DNA from: Nitriliruptoraceae bacterium
Lineage (GTDB): Bacteria > Actinomycetota > Nitriliruptoria > Nitriliruptorales > Nitriliruptoraceae
Direction: 5' to 3'
Length of the DNA: 7,754 bases
Assembly (NCBI GenBank): GCA_007118045.1
Contig: SKTG01000315.1
Span: 1-7,754 of the forward strand
The notes under the pieces were generated by a model. It was not told the origin of the DNA and ran no database searches. It saw only the letters and a list, made by a program, of their open reading frames with translations. Numbering within the stretch: position 1 is the first letter of the stretch; every line of letters begins with the position of its first letter. Shown in pieces: positions 1-6,522 of this stretch. The position numbers were made by a program, and so were the translations under genes.

Positions 1-2604
1 GCCACGCCCCGCCCGGCGGACGCGCGCGAGAACGAGGGAGCGACCGCCCCCCCGGTCACCGGCGAACCCGCCAAGGACCGCAACGCTCGTCGGCCGGACG
101 CGATCGGACCGCGGGTGACGGCGTCGGTGCCCTACCACCGCTGTCCCGACCAGGTCACGCAGGCGGTCGAGAGCCTGCTCGCGCAGACCCACACCGACCT
201 GACCATCGTGGTGGTCAACGACGGCGATCCCGACCCTCCATGGGACCGTCTGGCGCACCTCGACGATCCGCGGTTGGTGCGCTTCGACCTGGGCGCCAAC
301 CGAGGCCGCTACTACGCCGACGCCGTGGTGCTCGGAGCGACCCCGGACCGCTACCTGCTGGTGCAGGACGCGGACGACACGAGCGCGCCGACCCGCCTCG
401 CGCGGCTGCTCGGCGCGACGAGGGAGCGCAACGCCGTCGCCGCCGTCTCCGCCATGAGACGTCAGGAGCTGGCCGGGGGTGCCGACGAGCCCGACCGGGT
501 CATCCGGTTCCCGGCCGTGACCGGGCCGGTGGGATCGCGCTTCACCCACGTCGCGCCGATCGTGTCGTTGTTCGACGTGGAGGTGGTGCGTCGCATCGGG
601 GGCTTCTACGGCGGCTTCCGCATCGGCTACGACACGTTCTTCATGCTCACGATGCACATGATCGGCCCCGTGGCCTACGTCGACGAGCCGCTCTACACCT
701 CGCGGGAACGGGCGGGGTCGCTGACCCGTGATCCGACCACCGGCCACCGCTCCGCGAACCGCGTGCGCGTGAGCCGTCGACTGCGGGAACTGCACCGTCG
801 CGCTCACACGGCCTACACGCGGTACCTCGCCGGGGACCTCGACCACGACGACCTCTCTGCGGCTCTCGCTCGCTTGGCGACGATCCACGCCGAACCGGCC
901 GTGTTGCGTGAGCTCGAGGCCGACCAGGCTCGGCTGCGCCGACTGCTCGATGCGGCGACCGCGGCGGCGTCCTGGGGCACGACGAGGTGGAACGGTCACG
1001 CCGTGCCCGTGGTCACCACCACCACGAGTGCGGGGTCCGCGGTCCGAGAGGCCGCTCGGGCTCCATCCGCCACCACTCCGCGCGCGGTGCCGGGGACCCG
1101 GGAGGTCGCTACGTCGCGGTCCGTCGCCACCACGGGCGCAGGGTCCCGGGCCCGTTCGATCGCCGCGGCCCCGTCCGCCGGGCCCGGCGACGTCACTCGG
1201 GGAACGCGGCGTGCCCACGGACCCGCTGACACCTCGATGTCGCCTGACCCGGGTGGCGAGCGCCCCGAGCCGCGGCCGCCATCTCCGACCGCCGGTCGAG
1301 CATCGAACGGTCGTCCACCGGAGCATCCGGTGGTCACGGTGACGCCCGGACGGGCCGTGGTCCGGGACGTCCACGAGGTCCTCGAGGACCCGCGCCTGCC
1401 GTGGGGCTCCTGGCCGATCAGCCGCGCGGTCGCGGTCGAGCTGGCCGCACGGCTCGAGGTGCGACGACCACGCCGGATCCTCGAGGCCGGTAGCGGCATC
1501 TCGACCGTCGTCCTCGCGCTGCACGCCCGGCGCCACGGTGCCGAGGTGATCGCGCTCGAACACGATCCCGGCTACGCGGAGACCACGCGAGGTCTGCTGG
1601 CCTCGCTCGGCCTGCGGGACGCCGCAACGGTGCTCGACGCGCCACTGCGGCCACGACGCTGCGACGACGGCCGCAGCTACCCCTGGTACGAACGCACTCC
1701 GCCGGGACCCTTCGAGCAGTTCCTGGTCGACGGTCCGCCGGGGACCGTGGGACGGCAGGCCGCCCTCTTCGCGCTCGCGCCCACGCGGGCGGCCGACTGG
1801 GAGCTCTGGCTCGACGACGGACGCCGCGACCACGAACGGGCCTGCGTCGAGCTGTGGCGCTCGCACTTCGCGTTCAACGCCACGTTCGTCGAGTTGGACG
1901 GCAAGGGCCAGTACGTCCTCGGGCCCGCGGACGCGGGTCGGTCCGTCGACCGGGCCGAGAGCGACCTCGTCGACGTCGGCGTGGCCATCCTGGTCGAGAG
2001 GGGCGGCGAGCAGCTGCGTCGTACGGCCGGCTCGCTGGACGTCGTCGCTCCCGGTCTGCTGCAACGGTCACCGATCGCGGCGTGCACGGATGCCGACGTC
2101 CGCGTGAGGTCGGGGGACGACCCCGGGATCCCGGTCGTCGACCATCTCGTGGACCGGGGACGCGGCATGACCGGGGGAGTGGCGCGATCGCGGCTGCTCG
2201 CCGACATCGCCGCTCGCGACGGCGTCCAGTACGTCCTCATGCTCGACGACTCGTGGTGGGCCGGGACCCTCGATCCGAGCTGGCTCCACCGCGCGCGAGA
2301 GCTGCTGGCCGACGACCCGGCCATCGGTCAGGTCCGGCTGCGGCACGCCTCGGAACGCGTCCTGCCCACGCACATGTGCACGGGTCGGCCGATCGACTGG
2401 GTCGAGCACGACGGGCATCTGCGCTCCGACGATGCGCACTTCACCTACAACCCGAGCCTGATCCGAGCTCGCGACGTGGCCACGCTCGTGCCCTCCCGCG
2501 ATGAGGCCGAGGCGCAACGACGCTTCCGCCGTGCCGGCTTCGCCACCGCTCAGTTGCGTCCCGGCGTGTTCCACCGCCTCGATCGCTCGGGGGCACACCC
2601 GTGA
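1..2604 (+). CDS. Multidomain glycosyltransferase family 2 / SAM methyltransferase / GT-like fusion protein (5' end probably outside window)
   Basis: Probably transfers a sugar to a surface glycan and methylates the product, on the cytoplasmic side; substrates are unknown. Residues are numbered from the only in-frame start, GTG 115. Residues 1-215 form a GT2 (PF00535-like) domain: first strand TASVPYH, VVNDGD near 36, and metal-binding DADD at 85-88. A helical stretch follows to about 290, then an Ala/Thr/Ser/Pro/Arg-rich linker to about 405. Residues 415-610 form a class I methyltransferase with motif I EAGSG (457-461), acidic E482 after strand 2 and VDGPPG around D539. Residues 620-829 look like a second GT-A domain (LMLDDSWW with D711-D712; FTYNPSLIRARD near the end). 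There is no stop in frame upstream to position 1, no clear ribosome binding site at 115, and bases 1-114 show coding-like codon-position bias, so the gene may begin before the window. The stop overlaps the next start. Domain classes are confident; specificity is not. Confidence 0.85.
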   Translation, partial: ATPRPADARENEGATAPPVTGEPAKDRNARRPDAIGPRVTASVPYHRCPDQVTQAVESLLAQTHTDLTIVVVNDGDPDPPWDRLAHLDDPRLVRFDLGANRGRYYADAVVLGATPDRYLLVQDADDTSAPTRLARLLGATRERNAVAAVSAMRRQELAGGADEPDRVIRFPAVTGPVGSRFTHVAPIVSLFDVEVVRRIGGFYGGFRIGYDTFFMLTMHMIGPVAYVDEPLYTSRERAGSLTRDPTTGHRSANRVRVSRRLRELHRRAHTAYTRYLAGDLDHDDLSAALARLATIHAEPAVLRELEADQARLRRLLDAATAAASWGTTRWNGHAVPVVTTTTSAGSAVREAARAPSATTPRAVPGTREVATSRSVATTGAGSRARSIAAAPSAGPGDVTRGTRRAHGPADTSMSPDPGGERPEPRPPSPTAGRASNGRPPEHPVVTVTPGRAVVRDVHEVLEDPRLPWGSWPISRAVAVELAARLEVRRPRRILEAGSGISTVVLALHARRHGAEVIALEHDPGYAETTRGLLASLGLRDAATVLDAPLRPRRCDDGRSYPWYERTPPGPFEQFLVDGPPGTVGRQAALFALAPTRAADWELWLDDGRRDHERACVELWRSHFAFNATFVELDGKGQYVLGPADAGRSVDRAESDLVDVGVAILVERGGEQLRRTAGSLDVVAPGLLQRSPIAACTDADVRVRSGDDPGIPVVDHLVDRGRGMTGGVARSRLLADIAARDGVQYVLMLDDSWWAGTLDPSWLHRARELLADDPAIGQVRLRHASERVLPTHMCTGRPIDWVEHDGHLRSDDAHFTYNPSLIRARDVATLVPSRDEAEAQRRFRRAGFATAQLRPGVFHRLDRSGAHP

Positions 2605-4127
2605 GGTCGCAGGGGACCGGCGCCGGCGCGCGCGTCAGGATGGTCGGGACGCGCCGGCCGGGGTCGCGCGCGGAGGCGAGCCGGACGGCGAGCGGGCAGC
2701 TGGTCTTCTGGACCTGCTTCAACGCCCTCCCGCTGTCCTCGGAGCGCTCGGACCCCACCTGGACGGCGGAGCGGTTCCGGCACTGGCGCGCGTTCACGCT
2801 CACCTCGATCCTGCGCCAGGAGCACCCCACGTTCGAGTACTGGCTGGTCTGCGACCGCGAGCTGGAGCACCTCACCGCACCGTGGGCGTCCGCGCTGGGT
2901 GACGACCGCGTCCGGCTCGTCCACACCGATGAATGGGCCGAACGGCGGTCGCGGCTCCCGGTCCACGACCGCGCGCTGTTCGCCCGCATCGACTCCGACG
3001 ACCTGTACCACCCGCGCGTCGCGGGACACCTGCTGCGACACGACACGACCCGTGACTTCCTGCAGTTCAACCACGGGTACGCGTGCGACGTCGGCTCGGG
3101 TGCGGTGTACGACTGGCGGTCACGCAGCAGCCCCTTCTACTGCCGGGTGGAGCGTGGCCCGTTCCGGGCCGACGAGCCGTTCGGCGTCGTCGACCACACG
3201 ACCGTGGGACCCCGAGCCACCGTGCTCGGCCCCGGCCACTTCCTGGTGATGCTCCACGGTCGCAACACCTCGACGCGGGCGCCGAGGCGGGGACGCCACC
3301 GGCCCGGGGTCGCTCGTGACGTGCTGGCGAGGTTCGGGGTGGGTGGCCGGCAGCGGTTGGCGCAGCTGGCCGGCGACCGGGCCGATCTCCGCGCACGTGC
3401 GATCGGCGGTCCGGATGCCCGGATCGAGGCGCGCAGCGGTCGGTCGATCGAGGATCGCAGTGGTCCGTGGAGCGAGGCTCGCAGCGGTCCGTCGACCCGG
3501 GCTCGCAGCGATGAGCTCCGGCGCACGGCACGGGCGCGCTACATCGTCGAGGTGGAGCCGACACCGGCCGTGTCCGAGGAGTCCGCGGCGTTGTTCGGTT
3601 GGTTGGGAGCCGCCACCCGGGCCGCTCGCGTGCTCGACCTCGGTGCCGGCTTCGGTGCCATCGCCGCCCGTTGCTACTCCGTCGGCGCGGCACCGGACCT
3701 GCCGGTCACGTGCCACTCGGTCGATGCCCGTCCGTCGCACCGTCGCGCGGTCATGGCCTTGCTCTCGGAGCTCGGCCTCGAGCAGCTGGGTGCGTGGACC
3801 ACCGCCGAGGACGTCGAGCCACGCAGCTACGACCTGGTCCTGTGCGACCTCAGCCGGGTCGGAGCGCAGGGCCTGGTCACGGCGATCCGCGCGGTCGCAC
3901 CGGCCGGCCTGGTGCTCGTGGTCGGCATCGAGGTCGAGCACGAGCGATCGCTCGAGGCGCAGCTCGCGCCCTACCTCTTCGACGAGTACCCGGAGGTCGA
4001 TCGTCGCCCCGCCCCGGCGAGGTCCGCGGGGGAGGGTGACGTCGCCGATCCCGGAGCGAGGAGCGGCGTGCGGCTGCTGGGGCGGATCGTGGGCCCCTTC
4101 CTCGACGCGGGCACAGCTCGTCGCTGA
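2601..4127 (+). CDS. Rhamnosyltransferase-like glycosyltransferase fused to a class I SAM methyltransferase
   Basis: Likely adds and methylates a sugar on the same glycan as the preceding gene; this role is inferred. The GTG start at 2601 overlaps the upstream TGA as GTGA, with a weak GGGGG at 2589-2593, which indicates translational coupling. An Arg-rich N-terminus of about 30 residues precedes the first strand (LVFWTCFN), so ATG 2640 is an alternative start. Residues 33-224 resemble the putative rhamnosyl transferase family (PF11316): FTLTSILRQEHPTFEYWLV, the metal-site motif RIDSDD (DSDD at 131-134), LQFNHGY, and a closing MLHGRNTST. Residues 225-312 are a polar linker with an 8-residue tandem repeat (276-307). 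Residues 315-500 are a Rossmann methyltransferase with motif I VLDLGAGFG (344-352), acidic D375 after strand 2 and LVLCD ending at D416. No membrane segment or signal peptide is visible, so the protein is probably cytoplasmic. Fold assignments are firm; the sugar and acceptor are unknown. Confidence 0.88.
   Translation: MRSQGTGAGARVRMVGTRRPGSRAEASRTASGQLVFWTCFNALPLSSERSDPTWTAERFRHWRAFTLTSILRQEHPTFEYWLVCDRELEHLTAPWASALGDDRVRLVHTDEWAERRSRLPVHDRALFARIDSDDLYHPRVAGHLLRHDTTRDFLQFNHGYACDVGSGAVYDWRSRSSPFYCRVERGPFRADEPFGVVDHTTVGPRATVLGPGHFLVMLHGRNTSTRAPRRGRHRPGVARDVLARFGVGGRQRLAQLAGDRADLRARAIGGPDARIEARSGRSIEDRSGPWSEARSGPSTRARSDELRRTARARYIVEVEPTPAVSEESAALFGWLGAATRAARVLDLGAGFGAIAARCYSVGAAPDLPVTCHSVDARPSHRRAVMALLSELGLEQLGAWTTAEDVEPRSYDLVLCDLSRVGAQGLVTAIRAVAPAGLVLVVGIEVEHERSLEAQLAPYLFDEYPEVDRRPAPARSAGEGDVADPGARSGVRLLGRIVGPFLDAGTARR
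3423..3515 (+). repeat. 24-bp tandem repeat in the GT-methyltransferase linker
   Basis: About 3.5 direct copies of a 24-bp unit beginning CGCAGCGGTC lie at 3432-3455, 3456-3479, 3480-3503 and a partial copy at 3504-3515, with the tail of another unit just before. The repeat is in frame and encodes the 8-residue pattern E-A/D-R-S-G-R/P-x-S/T (residues 276-307 of the host protein), an alternating-charge, flexible linker. Copies differ mainly by single substitutions, so copy number could vary between strains. It is not CRISPR, because there are no spacers. Confidence 0.85.
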
Positions 4128-4152
4128 GGCGCTCCGGCCGACGTTTCCGCCG

Positions 4153-5172
4153 TCAGCCGAGCAGCGTGGCGAAGCCGAGGGCGACCGCCGCCAGCGCCAC
4201 CGCTGCGGTCATCCCGACCGCGAACGGGCGGATGCCGATCGACCGCAGGTCCTGCAGCCGCGTGCTGAGCCCCACGGCCGCGATCGCGATGGTGATGGCC
4301 GTGGTGGCCACGACCCCCAGCACCTCGGCGAGCTCGTCGCCGATGAGTCCGACCGAGCGCAGCACCGCCAGCGCCAGGAACCCGAGGACGAAGACCGGGA
4401 ACGCGCTGCGCACGGATCCGCGTGTCGCGCCCCCCGCGTGCACGTGCCGACGCGCCGCCCAGACCCCCGCCAGCAGCACCACCGGAGCGATGAACATGTT
4501 GCGCACCAGCTTGACGACCGTCGCGACGTCGAGCGCCTGAGACGAGTAGGCCGCGCCGCCGGCGACGACCTGACTGGTGTCGTTGATCGCCAGGCCCGCC
4601 CAGAAGCCGAACACCGCGTCGGACATGCCGGTGAGGTGACCGATCAGCGGGAACGTGAGCAGGGCCAGGGTGCCGAACACGGTGATCGTCGCGACGGCGA
4701 AGCTGATCTCTCGCTGTTCCGCGTCGATCGCCGGGGCCGTCGCCATGATGGCCGAGTTGCCGCAGATCGCCGTTCCGACGCCGATGAGCACGGCCAGGCG
4801 GGGAGGTATCCCGGTGACGCGCGCCGCGAGCGCCACGACCGCGCCGGCGATCAGTAGGCACAGGACCACCACACCGATCGCCGGCCCTCCGATCGCCACG
4901 ACGTCGCCGAGGGTCAGGCGTGCCCCGAGCAGCACCACCCCCAGGCGCAGGATGCGTTTGCTCGCCAACCCCAGCCCCGGCGACGTGGTCGGGGGTAGGC
5001 GGACCGCGTTGCCGATCACGAGCCCTCCGACCACCGCGAGCAGCACCGGGCCGATCGTGGCCGGGAGCCCCAGCGCCACGATGCCGGCGCCGGCCGCGAC
5101 CGCGAGCGCCAGGAGCAGCCCGGGCGCCATACGACGCACCCAGCCGACGACATCGGCCACCTCGGTGGGCAT
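4153..5172 (-). CDS. yeiH: YeiH family putative sulfate exporter (PF03601) membrane protein
   Basis: A polytopic inner-membrane protein of 339 residues, the usual size for the YeiH / conserved hypothetical 698 family. The family is annotated as putative sulfate exporters, but direct biochemical support is thin. I count 10-11 hydrophobic segments, the first at about residues 16-36 and the last at 316-338. Family landmarks are present: GTAICGNSAI (133-142), AINDTSQVVAGGAAYS (195-210), KLVRNMFIAP (221-230) and TTAITIAIAAVGLST near 290-304. ATG 5172 is chosen because AGGAG lies 7 nt upstream (5180-5184); a GTG immediately before it is in frame but too close to that site, and further upstream the frame is Arg-rich nonsense. 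The gene converges on the glycosyltransferase operon with a 25-bp gap and diverges from the dehydrogenase gene. No LysR regulator, often next to yeiH elsewhere, is in the window. The substrate is unproven. Confidence 0.92.
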   Translation of the reverse strand: MPTEVADVVGWVRRMAPGLLLALAVAAGAGIVALGLPATIGPVLLAVVGGLVIGNAVRLPPTTSPGLGLASKRILRLGVVLLGARLTLGDVVAIGGPAIGVVVLCLLIAGAVVALAARVTGIPPRLAVLIGVGTAICGNSAIMATAPAIDAEQREISFAVATITVFGTLALLTFPLIGHLTGMSDAVFGFWAGLAINDTSQVVAGGAAYSSQALDVATVVKLVRNMFIAPVVLLAGVWAARRHVHAGGATRGSVRSAFPVFVLGFLALAVLRSVGLIGDELAEVLGVVATTAITIAIAAVGLSTRLQDLRSIGIRPFAVGMTAAVALAAVALGFATLLG

Positions 5173-5179
5173 CACGTCT

Positions 5180-5184
5180 CTCCT
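5180..5184 (-). promoter_or_regulatory. Ribosome binding site of the yeiH-like gene
   Basis: On the minus strand AGGAG precedes ATG 5172 with a 7-nt spacer. It fixes the start at 5172 rather than at far-upstream in-frame codons. Confidence 0.75.
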
Positions 5185-5261
5185 GGAACGAGGTGACGAT
5201 GGCGGGCCAGGGCACGTGACCGTCGCCCCGCTGCACGTCCGCGGCGACCTCGGCGCAGCCC

Positions 5262-5283
5262 GCCGGTCACGTCGTGAACCGGC
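5262..5283. repeat. Imperfect inverted repeat in divergent promoter region
   Basis: GCCGGT at 5262-5267 pairs with ACCGGC at 5278-5283. After a one-base bulge (A5277), CAC (5268-5270) pairs with GTG (5274-5276) around a GTC loop. It would lie in the 5' leader of the yeiH-like transcript if the minus-strand TACCGT box is used, so it could be an operator or an RNA hairpin. Function is unknown. Confidence 0.45.
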
Positions 5284-5312
5284 CTGGCGACCAGCACGAG
5301 GACGGCGCCCGC

Positions 5313-5339
5313 GACCGGGCCGGACGGTAGCGGCCGGTC
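5313..5339. repeat. Inverted repeat enclosing a minus-strand -10-like hexamer
   Basis: GACCGGGCC (5313-5321) is the reverse complement of GGCCGGTC (5332-5339) apart from one bulged G. The loop holds ACGGTA, which is TACCGT on the minus strand. The arrangement would suit an operator over the yeiH-like promoter, but such GC-rich palindromes arise easily by chance in this genome. Confidence 0.4.
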
Positions 5340-5410
5340 CGTCGCATCCCGGCGTACGCGACCGTTCCACGGCTCCGACGACGTTGCGGCGCCTCGTATC
5401 GGAGCTCGGC

Positions 5411-5428
5411 GGTGGTCCGGGCACCACC
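5411..5428. repeat. Palindrome upstream of the dehydrogenase gene, possible operator
   Basis: GGTGGT (5411-5416) and ACCACC (5423-5428) form a perfect 6-bp inverted repeat around CCGGGC. It covers the place where a -35 element would sit for the TACCGT hexamer at 5440-5445, a typical repressor position. The regulator is unknown. Confidence 0.4.
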
Positions 5429-5439
5429 TCGTCGCCGGT

Positions 5440-5445
5440 TACCGT
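5440..5445 (+). promoter_or_regulatory. Candidate -10 element for the dehydrogenase gene
   Basis: TACCGT fits the actinobacterial TAnnnT -10 pattern and would place the transcript start near 5452, giving a leader of about 30 nt that includes the GAGGAG ribosome binding site. No good -35 was found. The same hexamer occurs ahead of two other genes here. Confidence 0.4.
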
Positions 5446-5470
5446 CCCGGTCCTGCGATCCGACGACGAC

Positions 5471-5476
5471 GAGGAG
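5471..5476 (+). promoter_or_regulatory. Ribosome binding site of the dehydrogenase gene
   Basis: GAGGAG lies 6 nt before ATG 5483. This strong site sets the start and rules out the much longer in-frame reading that extends back into the yeiH-like gene. Confidence 0.8.
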
Positions 5477-5482
5477 CGAGAC

Positions 5483-6331
5483 ATGGCCGGCACGCTGCGC
5501 GACAGGACGATCGTGATGTCGGGCGGCAGCCGCGGCATCGGCCTGGCCATCGCCGTGCGGGCGGCCGAGGACGGTGCCAACGTGGCGCTGCTCGCCAAGA
5601 CCGATCAGCCACACCCGAAGCTGCCCGGCACGATCCACACGGCCGCCGAGGCGATCGAGGAGGCCGGTGGCCGGGCGCTCCCGGTCGTGGGTGACGTCCG
5701 CGACGACGAGACGGTCGCCGCGTTCGTCGCCGACGCCGCGAAGACGTTCGGCGGTGTCGACATCGTGGTCAACAACGCGAGCGCCATCGACCTGCGCGGT
5801 ACGGAGCAGCTCGATCCGAAGCGGTACGACCTGATGCAGTCCATCAACGTGCGTGGCACCTTCATGCTCACACGCGCCGCGATGCCGTGGTTGCGCGAGT
5901 CGGACCACGCGCACGTCCTCACGCTGTCACCTCCGATCGACCTCGACCCGAAGTGGCTCGGCCCGCACCTCGGGTACACGTTGTCGAAGTACGGCATGAG
6001 CATGTGCACCCTCGGTTTCGCCGCGGAGCTCGCCGAAGACGCCGTCGCGGTCAACTCGCTGTGGCCACGGACGATGATCTCGACCGCGGCCGTGCAGAAC
6101 CTCCTCGGCGGCGACGAGGCGATCCAGCGCAGCCGGACCCCGGAGATCGTGGCCGACGCCGCCTACGAGGTGCTCGTGCGTCCACCCGCGGACCGCACGG
6201 GCCAGCTGCTGCTCGACGACGAGGTGCTGCGCGACGCCGGGATCACCGACCTCGAGCCGTACCGCGCCGACCCGACCTCGGATCAGCTGGCTTTCGACCT
6301 CTACGTCGACCGTGACATCGACGAGAGCTGA
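5483..6331 (+). CDS. HSDL2-type short-chain dehydrogenase/reductase (SDR)
   Basis: An NAD(P)-dependent cytoplasmic oxidoreductase of 282 residues. The Rossmann cofactor motif is SGGSRGIG (13-20), with Ser replacing the usual Thr; the helix-4 motif is NNAS (97-100) rather than NNAG. The catalytic residues are Ser149 (LTLSPPI), Tyr165 and Lys169 (YTLSKYG). The 16-residue Ser-Tyr spacing, the SPP turn, HLGYTLSKYGMSM, the AVNSLWPRTMISTAA segment and the LLLDDEVLRDAGI C-terminus follow human hydroxysteroid dehydrogenase-like protein 2 closely as I recall it. The SCP2 sterol-carrier domain of the animal protein is absent. Bacterial members are usually annotated only as SDR oxidoreductases; a lipid, fatty-acyl or isoprenoid alcohol substrate is a guess. 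The start is set by GAGGAG at 5471-5476. The gene is transcribed away from the yeiH-like gene and ends in a hairpin. Confidence 0.93.
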   Translation: MAGTLRDRTIVMSGGSRGIGLAIAVRAAEDGANVALLAKTDQPHPKLPGTIHTAAEAIEEAGGRALPVVGDVRDDETVAAFVADAAKTFGGVDIVVNNASAIDLRGTEQLDPKRYDLMQSINVRGTFMLTRAAMPWLRESDHAHVLTLSPPIDLDPKWLGPHLGYTLSKYGMSMCTLGFAAELAEDAVAVNSLWPRTMISTAAVQNLLGGDEAIQRSRTPEIVADAAYEVLVRPPADRTGQLLLDDEVLRDAGITDLEPYRADPTSDQLAFDLYVDRDIDES

Positions 6332-6340
6332 CCAGGACGA

Positions 6341-6368
6341 CGAGAGCCGGTCGAGGAACCGGCTCACG
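6341..6368 (+). terminator. Hairpin terminator after the dehydrogenase gene
   Basis: GAGCCGGT (6344-6351) pairs perfectly with ACCGGCTC (6358-6365) around the loop CGAGGA. Beyond one A-A mismatch, CG (6341-6342) pairs with CG (6367-6368). The stem begins 9 nt after the stop codon. There is no U tract, which is common for high-GC actinobacterial terminators; it could instead act as a 3'-end stabilising hairpin. Confidence 0.65.
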
Positions 6369-6510
6369 AACGGACGCGAGTGCCCCGGGTGACCAGCGGC
6401 GAGAGGCGCCGAAGCAGGTTGGTTGAGCGGCAACGCGCGTCGTTCGGACGACACCGAGCGACCGAGCGTCAACGGGAGCGGCCGGCGACGCTAGCCGAAC
6501 GTGCGTTCGC

Positions 6511-6516
6511 TACGAT
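6511..6516 (+). promoter_or_regulatory. -10 element of a probably leaderless alkB promoter
   Basis: TACGAT matches the TAnnnT -10 pattern and ends 6 nt before the A of ATG 6523, so transcription should start at or next to the start codon. No AGGAG-type ribosome binding site precedes the ATG; the only purine-rich run, GGCGG, sits 1 nt before it, too close to work. No clear -35 is visible. Confidence 0.6.
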
Positions 6517-6522
6517 GGCGGC

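Larger units (their letters stand above)
5173..5482. other. Divergent intergenic control region, no gene
   Basis: This 310-bp gap separates the yeiH-like gene (minus) from the dehydrogenase (plus). Reading frames stay open through it only because of the high GC content; their translations are Arg/Pro/Thr-rich and match no family I recognise. It holds both ribosome binding sites, candidate -10 hexamers TACCGT on the plus strand at 5440-5445 and on the minus strand at 5329-5324, and three imperfect palindromes (5262-5283, 5313-5339, 5411-5428). No convincing -35 hexamers were seen. Confidence 0.6.

Noticed and set aside
3423..3515. CRISPR-like repeat array
   Set aside because: The units are contiguous without spacers and encode an in-frame protein repeat.
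3120..3941. 273-codon minus-strand open frame opposite the rhamnosyltransferase-like gene
   Set aside because: Its repetitive Arg/Ala/Pro composition comes from reading the sense gene and its 24-bp repeat backwards; no domain is recognisable.
3316..4857. 513-codon plus-strand open frame spanning the end of the second GT gene and part of the yeiH-like gene
   Set aside because: The translation is Arg/Ser/Pro/His-rich with no family features and lies across two well-supported genes, one of them on the opposite strand.
3971..5236. 421-codon minus-strand open frame over the yeiH-like gene
   Set aside because: It is an Arg/Gly-rich shadow in another frame; the overlapping frame has transmembrane segments, YeiH motifs and a ribosome binding site.
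4655..5482. Long N-terminal extension of the dehydrogenase in the same frame
   Set aside because: It runs antisense through the yeiH-like gene with an Arg/Thr/Pro-rich translation, whereas ATG 5483 has a strong ribosome binding site and begins right at the SDR fold.
5173..5598. N-terminal extension of the yeiH-like protein beyond ATG 5172
   Set aside because: The extra residues are Arg/Ser/Pro-rich, cross the divergent promoter region and enter the dehydrogenase gene; AGGAG at 5180-5184 supports ATG 5172.
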